This document shows positions 21,583 through 33,621 of a DNA stretch of 64,000 nt, one piece after another. The stretch is from positions 1 to 64,000 of the forward strand of contig JAHDVF020000874.1 of assembly GCA_022606425.2 (NCBI GenBank), read 5' to 3'. This stretch comes from Lepidostoma basale. Taxonomy: Eukaryota > Arthropoda > Insecta > Trichoptera > Lepidostomatidae. The stretch's first letter is position 1; each line of letters starts with the position of its first letter. The translations under genes and the position numbers were made by a program. The notes below the pieces were generated by a model, which was not told the DNA's origin, did no database searches, and saw only the letters and a list, made by a program, of their open reading frames with translations.

Positions 21583-21905
21583 CTTCTTCTTCTTCTTCTT
21601 CTTTTAATAGATCTGACGATCTGTGACACAGAAATCATGTCTCGTCGGATGATGAGATCCAGCTGTCCCTCCATCTCTTAGGCGGTCTTCCAGCTGGGCG
21701 GTGTCCGGAGGGGATTTCATAAACGGCTGTACTCGTATATGCGAGTCTGTCACCATCCATTCGGGCTACATGGTCCCTCCAGTATCTTCTTCTGGATCTA
21801 CTCCACTGAACGATATCCTCTATTTCGCAAGTTTTTCTTATGTCTACATTGCGGACACGATCTCGGAGGGTTTTTTCCAGTAATTGATCTTAGGACCTTC
21901 ATCTC
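21583..21905 (-). mobile_element. LINE 3'-end remnant
   Basis: A (TTC)n tract at 21585-21604 marks the 3' tail. Decayed minus-strand LINE tail sequence follows (the RSGRPRAR/WRDQLDLIIRR type region and a VRNVDIRKTCEIEDIV-like region near 21800-21860). Confidence 0.7.
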
Positions 21906-22572
21906 CGATGTTCTTAGTAGTATATTAAGTAATGATTCTAAAAATTATTATGTAATGATTAAAAAAAATTGGCTAGAAGATAATGGAAGTATTTCCTATC
22001 TGCCTACCCCTACGGATAAACGATGCTATGATTATTTCATGTTGAAAACACGTGGACATAAATAAACAATCAACGTTTTGAATATTTAAAATCTTATTAC
22101 CTAACTCCTGGTAATATTATGTCAGTCAGAACCTTCTCTCGTATTAATACATATTATTAAATATATTTTTTGCGAAAAGGAAATTTTGGGGAAACATCAA
22201 AATGCTAATTTCCTAGTAAGGCTAAAAGCTTCATCCATATTAGAACAATTCTCAGAAAATAGATCTTGCCAAAAATATTTTCTGGCTTTATTTACATGCT
22301 TGCCTAATTGGTTAACCGCCATATAAAGTCCCATATTTCAAAAATATTTTTTTACAGTTATAAGTTGTGGACGAATAAGAACTAGATGATGCAGGCACAA
22401 TAACTTTGAAACATGTTTAGAAAATAAACTGAAAAGTGAACAAAACTTTGTTTTCATTATTAAAAAATTGAAAAAATAATGTTGTTACCTATTTGATATG
22501 TCGTGATAGAAGTTCATTGAAAATAATGAAAGTTAAAATTTTAAATATATATTTAGTTAAATTTCACTTAGG

Positions 22573-22605
<33 letters not shown>

Positions 22606-22654
22606 TTGTTGAATCGCTGTACAGGGTGTTATTATATCTATCATAGTGATTCTC
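21906..22654. other. AT-rich intergenic sequence, one microsatellite
   Basis: A (TTA)n tract is at 22568-22605 and a decayed GATGATGC...GAAACATG hammerhead-like string is near 22388-22415. No gene is supported. Confidence 0.5.
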
Positions 22655-23180
22655 GTGACATGTGATCCTCTTCTTCTTCGATGGCCCTACAGCCCATATC
22701 GAGCCTTAGCCTCCAGTATTCTTCGCCTCCAACTCCTCCTGTCCTCCGCTTCGACCCTCCAATCTGACACTCTTAACAATCTTGCTCCATCTCTCCCAAC
22801 TTCATCCTCCCATCGCAGCCTTGGTCGTCCAATTGGTCTTCTACCACCTGGGTGCCACTCCAGCAATCTTTTTGGGGTTCGCGATGACGGCATCCTCTGC
22901 ACGTGACCGGCCCATCTCAGTCTATTCAGTCTGACCTGTGTGGAGAGACTGGGAGCTTTGTAAATATTGTACAGCTCGTCATTATGCCGCACTCTCCAGC
23001 CTTCACCGTCATTCACAGGCCCCAGAATTCTGCGCAGCACCCTTCTCTCAAAAGTATCCAGTCGCTCTGCAGATTTCGCTGTCATTGTCCACGCCTCACA
23101 CCCATAGGTCACTACTGTTCGGATGATTGTTTTATACAGGGTGATTTTGGTTTTCCAGTGTACGTTTCTTGATTTGAGTG
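22655..23180 (-). mobile_element. LINE reverse-transcriptase C-terminus, open frame
   Basis: The minus frame 23112-22687 is uninterrupted: MTYGCEAWTMTAKSAERLD, FERRVLRRILGPVND, RWAGHVQRMPSSRTPKRLL, RRPIGRPRLRWEDEV and a final WRRRILEAKARYGL. The catalytic domain lies further upstream and is lost. A 45-bp scrap of the same 3' end is at 61979-62030. Confidence 0.88.
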
Positions 23181-23216
23181 CTGGTAGTAGAGAGAAGAAT
23201 GTTTTGTTACCAATTG

Positions 23217-23279
23217 TGATTCTTCTTTCGATTTCCTTGTGATCTTCGTTCTTCTTTCGATTTCCTTGTGATCTTCGTA
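23217..23279. repeat. Tandem duplication, 31-bp unit
   Basis: TTCTTCTTTCGATTTCCTTG followed by TGATCTTCG occurs twice in a row. Confidence 0.85.
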
Positions 23280-23432
23280 GGTAGATAATCTATCGCCATT
23301 TTATTGTCACGTGAATTCTACACCAGACCAAAGACAGTGCGACAATCACACTGCCCTCGCCGGGAATCGAACCCGGAACCTTCGGGTTGGCAGTCAATGC
23401 ACTTACCACTCGGCCACGAAGGTCGTCAATGG
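23280..23432 (-). repeat. tRNA-derived SINE (SINE type 2), well-preserved head
   Basis: On the minus strand the head has an A-box-like GTGGCCGAGTGGTAAGTGCA and a B-box GGGTTCGATTCC, followed by the shared GTGTAGAATTCACGTGACAA body and the GGCGATAG end. It looks like a tRNA but lacks a proper acceptor stem, so it is annotated as a SINE. Confidence 0.85.
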
Positions 23433-23671
23433 TTCCGTTTATGGCTTAGAACAGAAGATAGCGACCTGCGAAACCGGTCGAAGCCATAAACTTAAGTGAA
23501 ATTTAACTAAATATGATTTAATTTTTTTTTTTAAATATTTTCATTATTAAAAATTCATCTGAGGATTTTGTGAAATAGACATATTTCGCATACATAATGT
23601 CCTATATATTTTATTTCATATACAAATCTTAAATGAAAATTGAATAAAAAAATATTTATATATATTTTAAA

Positions 23672-23900
23672 CGTGCGGTGCCGTGTCAGGTCCCCCCCCA
23701 AACGTTGGCGATCACTGCAGAGAAATCATTTCTGTCCTGCGCCACTTGGAACAGGTTCTCAAATCTGCTCATTCCTATCAAATCTCTTATATTCCGCAGT
23801 TAGGACAACTGCCTTCTACCAACTCCCCGACGTCCCTCTATTTTGCCCATGATTATCAGCCGAAGGAGTTGGTATTTTTCTCCACTTAGCATGCATCATG
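23672..23900 (-). mobile_element. LINE family B 3'-end remnant
   Basis: The complement begins with the family's terminal GGACCTGACACGGCACCGC and runs back through the RHLEQ/IGMS-like decayed tail. It is short and frameshifted. Confidence 0.8.
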
Positions 23901-24344
23901 TACAAATCTGAAATGAAACTCCAATAATATTATATTTTATATTAATTTGAATCAGCTAATTTAAGGCGAATAATTTTGCTTGTTATAGTAGGCGCTGGAG
24001 CATGGGCGGATGAAATGTTCCACCGTCCTACTTGCCTGCTCGCCTCTCTAATCATATCTACCGTAGATCTTACATCAGAAATTCTCTGCGAGAAAAATCA
24101 TAGCATTCTCGCCATTTTTTATTTATCGCACTGATTATTTCCACGTCTCATAATCAGTTCTACACGGACGGCCTGGGAACAAATCACGCGAATCGTCTTT
24201 ATTGGTATAATATCTTTTGTTTTTGTTTCCAAGTATACCTACTGGGTTTCGGTTTCATCTTACACAGGGAATACTGATTGATCTGGAGATAGAACTTCAT
24301 TGGTAAACCAGAAACCGTTGGCATTCCACGAATGTTAGAACAGA
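23901..24344. other. Intergenic sequence
   Basis: No gene or repeat was recognised. The patch at 23985-24120 is GC-richer. Confidence 0.4.
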
Positions 24345-25175
24345 GAACGTTTCCCCCGGAAGGCAGAGGGAATAGACCGCCACACTTCTCTATCCTGACA
24401 CACCTCGGTTTATTTTTCCATATACACTGCTTGTATACAAAAATTTAACCACTCTTCTTTCAACCATTCGTTTCATATGTCCAAACCATATGATTAATAA
24501 ATTTTTATTTTACTTGTTTAAGGGGTTAGGGGCAGTCAGAGGTATGAAAAAACAAGTATTTTAAATAATTTTTTGTGTCAGTAATTTAACTTATTAAATT
24601 ATTATACAATATTTTGACTTTAATTTGAAAAATGTATGTGAAGTAATCGCCATATTTGTTGGACCCTATTCTATAAGCGGTGCTTTGCAGTGACCATTAT
24701 TACTTCTTACAGATTCATCCAAAATCTTTAAAAAAAATAGTTAATCTAGTGCCCGATCGAAGCTTTTTATTTTATTTTTAAAATTAACAAATTGGCTGCC
24801 TCTGATAAATAAATTCCGGATTTTCAAGGGAAAATGCAACAGTTGGTTGGTTATAAAAAATATAAGTTTTTAAAAAGAAAAAAAAATCCTTCGGTTGGTT
24901 TTATAAAATAAATTAAATTACTGACAAAAAATGTATCCAAAATACTTGTTTTTTTCAGACCTCTGACTGCCCCTAACCCCTTAAGATGCTATCATCTGGA
25001 TTACATTCCTTTCTTGTTTCTTCGATTGGTATTTTATCACACATATTTTTCCCGCACATTCTCCTCGGCGATCTTATTTCTACGGAATTTATCATACTTT
25101 CATCATTCTTCTGTCAACTCTAAACTTCTCTTCCATACATAAGCGTTGGCACTAGAACTTCTAGATTAAAATGTA
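24345..25175 (-). mobile_element. LINE family A remnant interrupted by a TTAA element
   Basis: The two halves at 24345-24517 and 24985-25175 are consecutive parts of the family A C-terminus on the minus strand (the 3' end with CMNVE-like region, then the SLMYGREV/INSVEIRSPRRM-like region). A TIR element lies between them, so the LINE is older than the insertion. Confidence 0.75.
24522..24980. mobile_element. TTAA-flanked miniature element (piggyBac-like target)
   Basis: The inverted ends GGGGTTAGGGGCAGTCAGAG and its complement are flanked by TTAA on both sides. The arms stay complementary for about 60 bp, with ACTGACA and AAATACTTGT inside. The element is 459 bp and has no transposase. TTAA duplication is the hallmark of piggyBac-type transposition. 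Confidence 0.85.
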
Positions 25176-25354
25176 ACATAGATTTACGATGTACTTTCGT
25201 ATGAAGAATTTAATTTGTGGTGCGGCATTATTAAAAATAATTTTAAAACATTTAACTTGTTTTCACACCACTTGAGCTTCGTTAGGGCTACAAAATAGTT
25301 TGTTTCAATCCTAACGAAGCTTCGGTGGTAGCGAAACCGGTTGATTTGACACGA

Positions 25355-25545
25355 CCTTCGTGGCAGAGTGTTAAGAGCGCGGATTTCCATACCGAAGGTC
25401 CCGGGTTCGATTTCCGGCGATGGCAGTGTGGTTATCATACTGTCTTTGGTTTGGTGTAGAATTCACGTGACAATAAAATGGCGATAGATTGGCTACCTAT
25501 CACATATCATGAGAATCAATATATTAGCTAAAATAAATTGTATAC
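25355..25545 (+). repeat. tRNA-derived SINE (SINE type 2)
   Basis: Head: ACCTTCGTGGCAGAGTGTTA with B-box CCGGGTTCGATTTCC. Body: TTGGTGTAGAATTCACGTGA and ATAAAATGGCGATAG, ending with CATATCATGAGAATCAAT. It is the most complete copy of the type. Confidence 0.85.
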
Positions 25546-26170
25546 AGTAATTGGGTTCAAACGATCTGTTGTATACAAGGAAAGGAAAAAAAAAGAAGTG
25601 TAAAAAGTATTTTGAAAACCATTTTTAATTTTAGAAATAGATTTGTTTGTTTATAACACTAACAAAAAATAAGATTTATTGTATTTATTTAATTGAAATG
25701 AAATTTGTTTTTAACTCTCTTTACACTTGTATCCCTTTATTTTAAATTAAATATTTAAATGTATATTATTATATATAAATTAGTTTGCCGAGAATGCTAT
25801 CAGCAGTTATATGAACAGGTGATAACGTTACGACATCAAGCTTGTTATATCTTACACGGAAATAAAATTAATCGCAATGAGTTTCTCTTCATCTGTAGTA
25901 TATTTTGAGTAATGAGTGTGTGATTATCCTAGAACAAAATAATTTGTTTATTATGCAAATACAATACATAATATTATTTGTTACAATCGTGAGAGAATCC
26001 GGCTGACAATGGGGGCTTTTCATGTTTGTTATTTTTATTGCAAATCATTAAGAATGTTATCTAATACAACATTGCTAGTTGCAACCCGTGGAATATTTAT
26101 GCAAGTAAAGATTTTCTACACTTTAAAAACTTGGTTCACAGTACAATCGGTAATAAGTTGTCCTGGTCCA
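25546..26170. other. AT-rich intronic or intergenic sequence
   Basis: No gene or element was recognised before the hammerhead-like motif at 26172. Confidence 0.45.
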
Positions 26171-26171
26171 C

Positions 26172-26203
26172 CAGAAGATGGCAGCGAGCTGCCGAAACCG
26201 GTC
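26172..26203 (+). ncRNA. Hammerhead-ribozyme-like motif, strong stem II
   Basis: CAGAAGA (26172-26178), one T, a 5-bp stem II GGCAG/CTGCC with a CGAG loop, GAAAC, CG and GTC (26201-26203). U4 of the consensus box is A in this copy. Fragments of the same AGCTGCCGAAACCGGTCG core are at about 8376, 23460, 25330 and 30408. Confidence 0.5.
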
Positions 26204-27429
26204 GAAGACGCAAACCTTAGTGGATTACTGGACTGAATATACATTTTAAAAAGATTTCTTAAAACATTTATCTTATTTTCATTATTTACAATGAACTTTT
26301 CCCATGAAATTTCAAATTATAAAATTAATTACTTAATATTCGTATTTTTTTTCCTTTTAATGTAAATGTTTTTTTACGCACGTTAAAAAATTCACGATTA
26401 ACAATACCAAATTGTTCTCTTTTTGTTTTCTACACTACTGTCATACGACCATAATCAGAACAAAATTCATAATAATCCAGAAACCTTCACGGGCATGCGC
26501 ATCGTGCGCATTTCGAATTTTTCGAATTACTTTCGAAGAGAATCGAAGTATTCCTCTGTCGCTCTTTTGTATTCAAATTGTTCTCGTACTCTTTCTAGAT
26601 GACATGCGGGTTTTTGCCAATTTATATTAAGATTTTAATTTTAGAATAGTTGATTGACAACATATTAAAGTTTGAAATCGTTAGGCCTTCTTGTGTTCCA
26701 TTTTTTGTTTTCACATAAATAATCGAATAAAATGGCGCCTTAAACTACCAACTTTAGACGAGAATTTTGTGAGTTAAATAATTTTTATTTGGTTATATTT
26801 GAAAATATGAGTTGTACGTTACATGAATTGTGAAATCGTTACATGAACCTGTTATTAGTATTACATGTTTCTCTTAAATGATGTTAGAAATTAGTATTTT
26901 ACACGTGTAAATATTCTTCATGCTATGTAGGTGGTACCTTCACAGTTACTTGAGATTGTGGACCAGCACGTCTCCATTAATAATTCTAGGGCTTCTCACA
27001 TGACAATAATTATTCGTTTTTTTCTACTTCTGATTAAACAGGGCTGACTGATTGTGATGTTTTTAGCATCAATTTTGTTATTAAATAAAAAATATATATT
27101 TTTATCTTGATGCCTTGGTCTTAGGTCGACTTTTGCGGCGAGCGGTTGCATTTTGGAATTGCTCCTGGGTTTTCTATTTGTCTTTGTCTTCTTTCCGTGT
27201 TGCATTTTTGCTGTTTTTATGTGTTTTATTTAAGGCGTTAGAGTCTAAGTGTTTTGTTTAAATCTCCGCATTCTGCTCAGGTTCCCGTTGTTCGTTTTAT
27301 AAATTTCTCTGACACCTAACTATTAATGCACACAACCTATGTTGGGAAAGTTGAACTTACTTTGTCTCTAAAATACATCAAATGTGTTTATTTCTTGAAC
27401 AAAGGTATAATATTCGGTATTAAACATTT
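26204..27429. other. AT-rich sequence without recognised features
   Basis: Short open stretches at 26412-26630 and 27205-26996 have low-complexity composition and no relatives. No gene is supported. Confidence 0.45.
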
Positions 27430-27775
27430 ACGTACTTACGTATACAGCCGATGTTGTTCACTGCTGGACATAGGCCTCCCCCATACTTCTCCACACACTT
27501 TTATTTTCCTTATATCTTCAGACCATCGTGTGGAGGGAGGGTCTCCCTCTACTTCTTCTGTCTTCACAAGGGTCTCCATTCCATTACACTTCTGGTCCAT
27601 CTTTGGTCTCCCAGTCCGACAACACACTTTATTTGGACAATGTAACAGTTTCAAGACCATAAGTACCAACTGGCAGAACGCAGGCTTCATAGACCTTTCG
27701 TTTTATGTTGCTCGATATTTTCCGGTTTTTAAGGATTTCCGAACTCATGTTTCCGAAAGCTGCCCAGCTTAGTCG
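27430..27775 (-). mobile_element. LINE 3'-end remnant
   Basis: The minus frame has decayed RWSEDIRKIK and VWGRPMSSSEQH, and further upstream a region like MKPAFCQLVLMV. This is the common DDI-KxAG...EA-VQQW type tail of insect LINEs in decayed form. Confidence 0.75.
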
Positions 27776-27779
27776 AATT

Positions 27780-27862
27780 CTTATTTTTAATAATGCCTTA
27801 GCAAGGCTAAACTTATCATTCCCATAAAATACAATATCCAGAAAACAGAATGTTACTGTCCA
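27780..27862. repeat. Half foldback element (1160-1375 family)
   Basis: TTAATAATGCCTTAGCAAGG followed by CTAAACTTATCATTCCC is the right-arm core with hairpin. The left arm is absent. The GAAA box has decayed to TAAA. Confidence 0.6.
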
Positions 27863-28309
27863 TTCTTTTTACCTACCTCTCCTGCATCGGAAAACGGCTA
27901 AATTATTATTTTCTCTTTAAGAAATACCCACGGGTGTTACCTGTATAATGAAATATTTCGATTTGTAAATATAAATAATCATTACAGTTCGTTATATCTA
28001 TTGACCAGATGGGCCTCCTTTCCTTGAATTAAGGATCGGCCCTGCACGCTCCCACTTGCAGTCATTTTTCTAATTGCATAAATTGAAGACGATGGTTCTT
28101 GTCCCACGCACGACTAATTGTCATTAGAATTACGCATGCGTCATGGTGTAATAATGAGAGGCTTAATAAGTTTAACAGGCTACTCTTTCTTGAAGCATAT
28201 TTTGTGTTTAAAATACATACTCCTTCCAAAATTTATACTCTTAAACTTTTTTTTATCTCTCTCCAGAACACTCCAGAAATGTGTTCTCATGATATGTTAT
28301 TATTGAACA

Positions 28310-28695
28310 TAAAACATTTGATCTAAAGTAGCTAAGATGGCAGTGCGTAATGGTGTTTTCGTAATCGACCCTTATGTATGGAAGTAAAGCATTGAAGTGG
28401 TCAATGAATGATGAAATTAAAATAAATATAATTGAAATGAGACCTCTTAGACGAATGTGTGATAAATCTGTTAATATAAGAAGTGAATGCAGTGCCAATG
28501 AAAATGAACAAAATAATTAATGGGTCATTAATATGGTGTGGACACATGGAAAGAACAAATGAAGAAATAATGTAAAAGAAACGATGTAAACGAACAAGAA
28601 ATAGAGGAAAACCGAGTAGATTGCAGCACAATTAAATATTAAATGTTGGGCCTGTAAGGAATCGACGTGTGTGCATGACACGATGTAAGACTATT
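28310..28695 (+). mobile_element. LINE family A remnant
   Basis: The plus strand reads decayed LMYGSKALKWSM, INIIEMRPLRRMC, LIWCGHMERTNEE and NRGKPSRL-like stretches in shifting frames. Confidence 0.75.
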
Positions 28696-28729
28696 GTTTT
28701 GTTGACTGATGTAGCCATATTTAGCCTTT

Positions 28730-29285
28730 GTGATACTATGTGGAATTTGTACGACATTCTTTGCAAATCTCCTTACTTGATATACGAGTACATATTTATA
28801 CCTCAGGGAGTATAACTATTATCCTTTTTTACCCCTCACTATTTCTCACAGGAAAGTTGGATTTTAACATTCTTGAAACTCGTCGAATGATCTTTCTAGG
28901 TAAGCATTTTTTTAAACTCTTATCCAGAGGTATTTACAATCCAGAAATGAGTGAATTAAATCTTTACGTTCCCCATAGTTATAGCAAAGCAAGGGGGCAT
29001 ATATTATTTTATGCCCCAAATTGCCGCACAGAGGCCCTTCGAAGTTCTCCTGTATTGAAAGCCATTCCGTCTTTTAAATGAGGTTGCAAAAGAGATAGAC
29101 CTCTTTGGATGCAATTATGGTGAATTCGTGAATACCCTTACGATAAGGGAAGCAAGGAAATAACTGGCATATTCCTATTCATAAGGTTCTATGTATATTT
29201 CCTTTGATATTCTTTTTTTTTCACCCTTTACATCGATTTGGCTCGCGCTGTATTGATGTAAGGAGTTTTTTCAACAAAATAATAA
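28730..29285 (+). mobile_element. Jockey/R1-like LINE 3'-end remnant
   Basis: The plus strand reads KLDFNILETRRMIFLGKHFFK, then LSRGIYNPEMSELNLYVPH and the NCRTEALRSSPVLKAIP region, and ends near ATTGATGTAAGGAGTTTTTT. A second copy of the same family is at 46040-46610. Confidence 0.75.
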
Positions 29286-30812
29286 TAATATTTTTAGGGT
29301 TATAGTCGATAGTCAGGACTTTCCAAAAATGCTTTTAAATTAAATAATATACATTACAAATATAAAATCATTTCATATATTTTTGCGTGTAATAAAACCT
29401 TGTTTATGAAACGTTCTCTTTTTCTTGATAGAGATCTAACTACTGATGACTTTGATGTTAACAAAGATTTGAATCGTTTTAGCTTCTATGCATTAGGTTT
29501 TGACACTGTTACAACAATTTAAAATTTCTCTTTGTTACGATTTCTGAGAACAAGAGAACATTATTTTTGTAGCAATATTTTTTTTCTTTAAACCACAATG
29601 ATAATAACTTCGGACACAATCTCGAGAGATAATTATGTTTTCTCTTTTCCCATTGTCAAGATCACGCACTGGATTAGTCTACTCGCTTGTCTTTTGTCTG
29701 TTCTTTTTTTTTCAAATAAAAAAACAAAAGATTTAAGTAAATAATGTGTTCAAAGAAAAATGTCCCACATATTTGTCAAATAAAAAATGCTCCCGAGTTC
29801 TTAATTACAAAATGCAAATTTTATATTTTTAATTATACCATTTGTGTGCAAGCTATGTTTAAATACGCGAACCGTTGCTGTCAACTAATTCTTATTCTGT
29901 TGTAAATTGTATGAAATTAATTCATCATGATAAGGATATTTTTTTTTCATTAGATACACTATATACCTAAGCCCCTTTATCTTTTTGTTCATTTTAAAGT
30001 GTTTTAGAAACCACATATTTATTACCGTTTTGCTGAGTATCAAATCAAATCAAATCAGTTTATTAACTTAACAGACAATACAAACCGGTAATGGGACCTG
30101 TAACTAGCCATCCACAGTAATTTCCTATATAATGGAAAATACGTTTAATAAATTATTATGTCATCTATTATATAATATCCAATTAATAAAATTACCAAAA
30201 GATGATTATTTATATCTACATAATACATTTTACAATAATACAATTTTTTTATGACGATAAGGGATGCTACATATTGTATTACGAAATATTAATATTGTTA
30301 ATTTATACTTCTTGGTAGAGTTCATTTTAAATAATGAAAAATTCTTTGTAATGTATATGAACGATTTCGACGGCAATTTGCTATCTTCCGAATTATAAAA
30401 TGTCCAAGAGCTGCCGAAACCGGTCGATATTTAAGAACAATGTTAATAAAACTAAAAATTGTTAAAAAAGAAACGTTTTAAATTTATTATTTTTATTTGG
30501 GGCTAGTTAAAATTTGAATAATATATTTTTTACATTTTTAGAAAGGAACTAAAAATAAAAGTACATTTATCTAAAATATCTACTGTTAAATTCAAATAAG
30601 TAAATTTTTGGCAATAGAAAACATTTATTTTTATTTTTAAAAGAGAATATTAAAATAATGAAACAATAAACAAGTACTTCCAAAATTAACTAAATACATA
30701 GTACTTTTTAACAAGATGTCTTTCTTATCACCATAGACATTAACTAAATGATCAATCAAATTTATATCAGGTTAAGTAAACAAAAAATTAATGGAATGTT
30801 ATTTGGTTTCAG
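29286..30812. other. AT-rich intron sequence
   Basis: A minus-strand LINE tail scrap with repeated TCAAA units lies at 30040-30130. A partial AGCTGCCGAAACCGGTCGA core is at 30408-30428. The last 15 bases are the acceptor of the exon at 30813. No other gene signal was seen. Confidence 0.5.
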
Positions 30813-33610
30813 AGTGTGAAGAGCAGTGCCGGAATTGTGCAGTGGGAGCGGTGGGGAGGGGAAGATGTATGGGACTGTGCCCCACATACAGCGGTAGAGG
30901 TAACCCGTGCCAACCACCGCGGAAGATCAACGAGGTAAATGCGAACACTGCCTATGACACTCATATTCAGTAAAGCTTATCTATTCTTACTTAGATACCT
31001 AAGTCTAACTGATGTTTTTTTTTCAAATAATTACATGTCTGAAAATAAACCCCCTCTTTCCCCATTGATATCTTTTCTTTTCTTACCTGACTACTATCAG
31101 ATAAACTAATATGAAAGCCTTTGTGAATACTGTAACCCAAAAGTACTTTAAACAATTAAAATTTTTAAAAATGTTGCATAGAGACAAAACTTAGATAAGA
31201 CATCTTTGAAGATACACATCCTCACACTGGCCGAGCATTTCTTTCAGGGGGTCGCCACACACTCAAACCCCTCTATACAAAAAACCTCTAACTATACCTC
31301 CAACACCCACTACCGTCACAAGCGCCCAAAACACATTCTCCTTAAGAGATACACCATGGGCCACACCTCATAATCATTTCCCTCTATCACCCCTCCCCAC
31401 TATCACCCCCTCTCCCAGATCCACCATAGACGGTAAAAAAAAAGTATGTCCAATCTAATTATTTAATGTTCTCCTCCTAAACCTACACTCATTTCGCCAC
31501 CCTATATAACATATCCTCATTCCCAACAAAGTCACTTCCAACAGGTATGGGAGCAAAAGCCTGATACTCCTGAAAGACAAGACCCATGACCTAGAAATCT
31601 TCGAAGAACCCAAAGTTTTTTTAAATGTGACAGAACACTGACACTTTTTTGACATAAGAAAAAAAAACAAAAATCCAATATTTGAATAAAAGCTTTTTGA
31701 ACTTAGGACTATTTTTACAAAGAAAGTAAGACTTTTATTATTCTTTCAATCGGTGATATTGTATTTGGACATGAGGCTATTCTAATGGTAGCGTTTGGTT
31801 AAAACCATATTGCAGGTCACTATAGGCTGCGCCATCGGAGTTCTGCTGTGCATCATGTTTGCCGTGGGCGGGCTGCTGTGTGTGCGCATGCGCCACAAGC
31901 GCAAGGACAGCCTTCCCAAGCAGAGTCCAAAGGCCTTGAAGAATTTCCACAAGGAGCTTGATAAATTCAGGGTAACTGAACCTACAATATGTTCATACAC
32001 TTCTTATTATACAGGAGAACCACAATCTTCAAAAGACTCCCATTAGTCCGTACCAAGGGGAAGCATCAGATTTTTACTGAGTAACCCCATCTCCCTGTAT
32101 TCAGAGGTTTGTGTGTAACCTACCATATTAGTATACCTAGTTTAAATTTACAATAGCCTTCACCTCGCTTAGAAATAATAAATATACTAAACATTGAAAC
32201 ATGCAGATAATTCTTAACCTTTATACACAACATAACCAGATATAAATAATTGTTGACAAATTTAAGGCATTTACACTTTAAAATCCCATTATTTTCATTA
32301 AGTATAATACTTTTTATTCCGCTATTGAGTTTATTTTTCTCCATATTAGAAGAGATTACAACATCATCAGAAAAGTTTATAGCATTCTCCCGGTTATGAG
32401 TCTATATAAAACCTTCGAAACACATTGAAAAACAAATTCTAATTGAAAAAAGTTATGTTAAATCCATGGAAAATTCATAATATAATTTAAATTTATAAAA
32501 CTTATGTGCCCAAATGTATATGGTAATTTTGTAAAAGATGAATATAAGGCATCGATATAGTATATTTTCTAATATAAAATGTAATAATTTCAGCCGCATG
32601 CTTACACCTTCCTGGCTATACTGAACAATGTGAGGAGGCAGGTCAGAGAAATGCATCGAGCAGGCAACACTGATGCCGCTGTCATTTGCGGGTAAATTAT
32701 TTTTTAATGCTAAAATCAGGTTAAATTCTTCTTATTTTAAAACCTTTCCGAGATCATTGATCACTACTCAAATAAAAAAAGAACTTTTAACTATGACAAT
32801 TTCACAGTACTGTCGACTTGGACCTTAAAAATTAATGGATTGACTGATTTTCAAGTAAAAATTCTATTCTTTCTATATTTTGAACGTTCTTTTGTGGTCT
32901 AAAATGAATGTTTTAATTAGTATTATAATACATAATGATTTGACAACATTGAACACATGTATTCTGTTATGTTATTCTGCAGGTCTGTCCTATAATGTTT
33001 TATCCTATTTATTCTTATTTCAATGTTTGCAGTCGTTCTCTTAGCGATCTTGCTAAGATCCTAATGCTATTAAACAGAAGAGATGTTCCTGTCATCCCCC
33101 CAGATTGGCCAAGATTAGCCAGTTGGGCAGAACGGTATGTGCAATTATGATTGACCTATAAAATATTCCCTTTGCACTAAGAAATTACTTATCATTTAAT
33201 TATACATATACTTTTAAATTGTATTTTTCAGCTTGCTTGAACGGACGAGTCTTGTATCACCACCTCCACAGCCGCAGGTAGCTCAGCTGATTCAGTTCCT
33301 GCAGACACCTTCAGAGAAACCTCAATCTTCAGAGTCGGATCAATCCACGATGATGTCTACCTTGAAACCCCCGGCATATGAGGTTTCCATCCGTCCACAG
33401 GACAGTCCGGCTTTTGGAGATTTTTCCTTTAAGCCTGATTGGAGTCAGCAATGGGAACTTTCCCAAGAAACAGTCCAGGAGAGACCAGGGATCCAGCATG
33501 TAGATGCTTGGCAGAGCAGACAAGAAGTTCAACAGAACAATCTTTGGTTGGATGACGACTTTTATCTTATTAGCTTTAGGCCCCAAGATGAGATTGTTAC
33601 AGTTTTATAA
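30813..33610 (+). CDS. Single-pass type I membrane protein, small six-Cys ectodomain
   Basis: Five exons join in frame: 30813-30934, 31816-31971, 32594-32691, 33033-33134 and 33232-33610 (TAA). All junctions are AG/GT. The first exon needs one base from upstream, and the exon at 8784-8877 supplies it. The combined product is 316 residues: signal peptide 1-21, NST sequon at 23-25, six cysteines at 33, 37, 40, 50, 54 and 64, a transmembrane helix at about 74-96, and the basic stop-transfer RMRHKRK. The 215-residue cytoplasmic tail begins with a helical region (FLAILNNVRRQVREMH, then SLSDLAKILMLLNRR, VIPPDWPRLASWAERLLER) and ends in a Pro/Ser/Gln-rich stretch with DDDFYLISF. I do not recognise the family. 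A one-CRD receptor such as a TNF-receptor-like protein is a guess from layout only. Confidence 0.85.
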
Positions 33611-33621
33611 TACTTCATTTT

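Noticed and set aside
23330..23432. Possible true tRNA gene on the minus strand
   Set aside because: A and B boxes are present but the acceptor and anticodon arms do not fold properly, and the same head is fused to a repeated body elsewhere, so it is a SINE.
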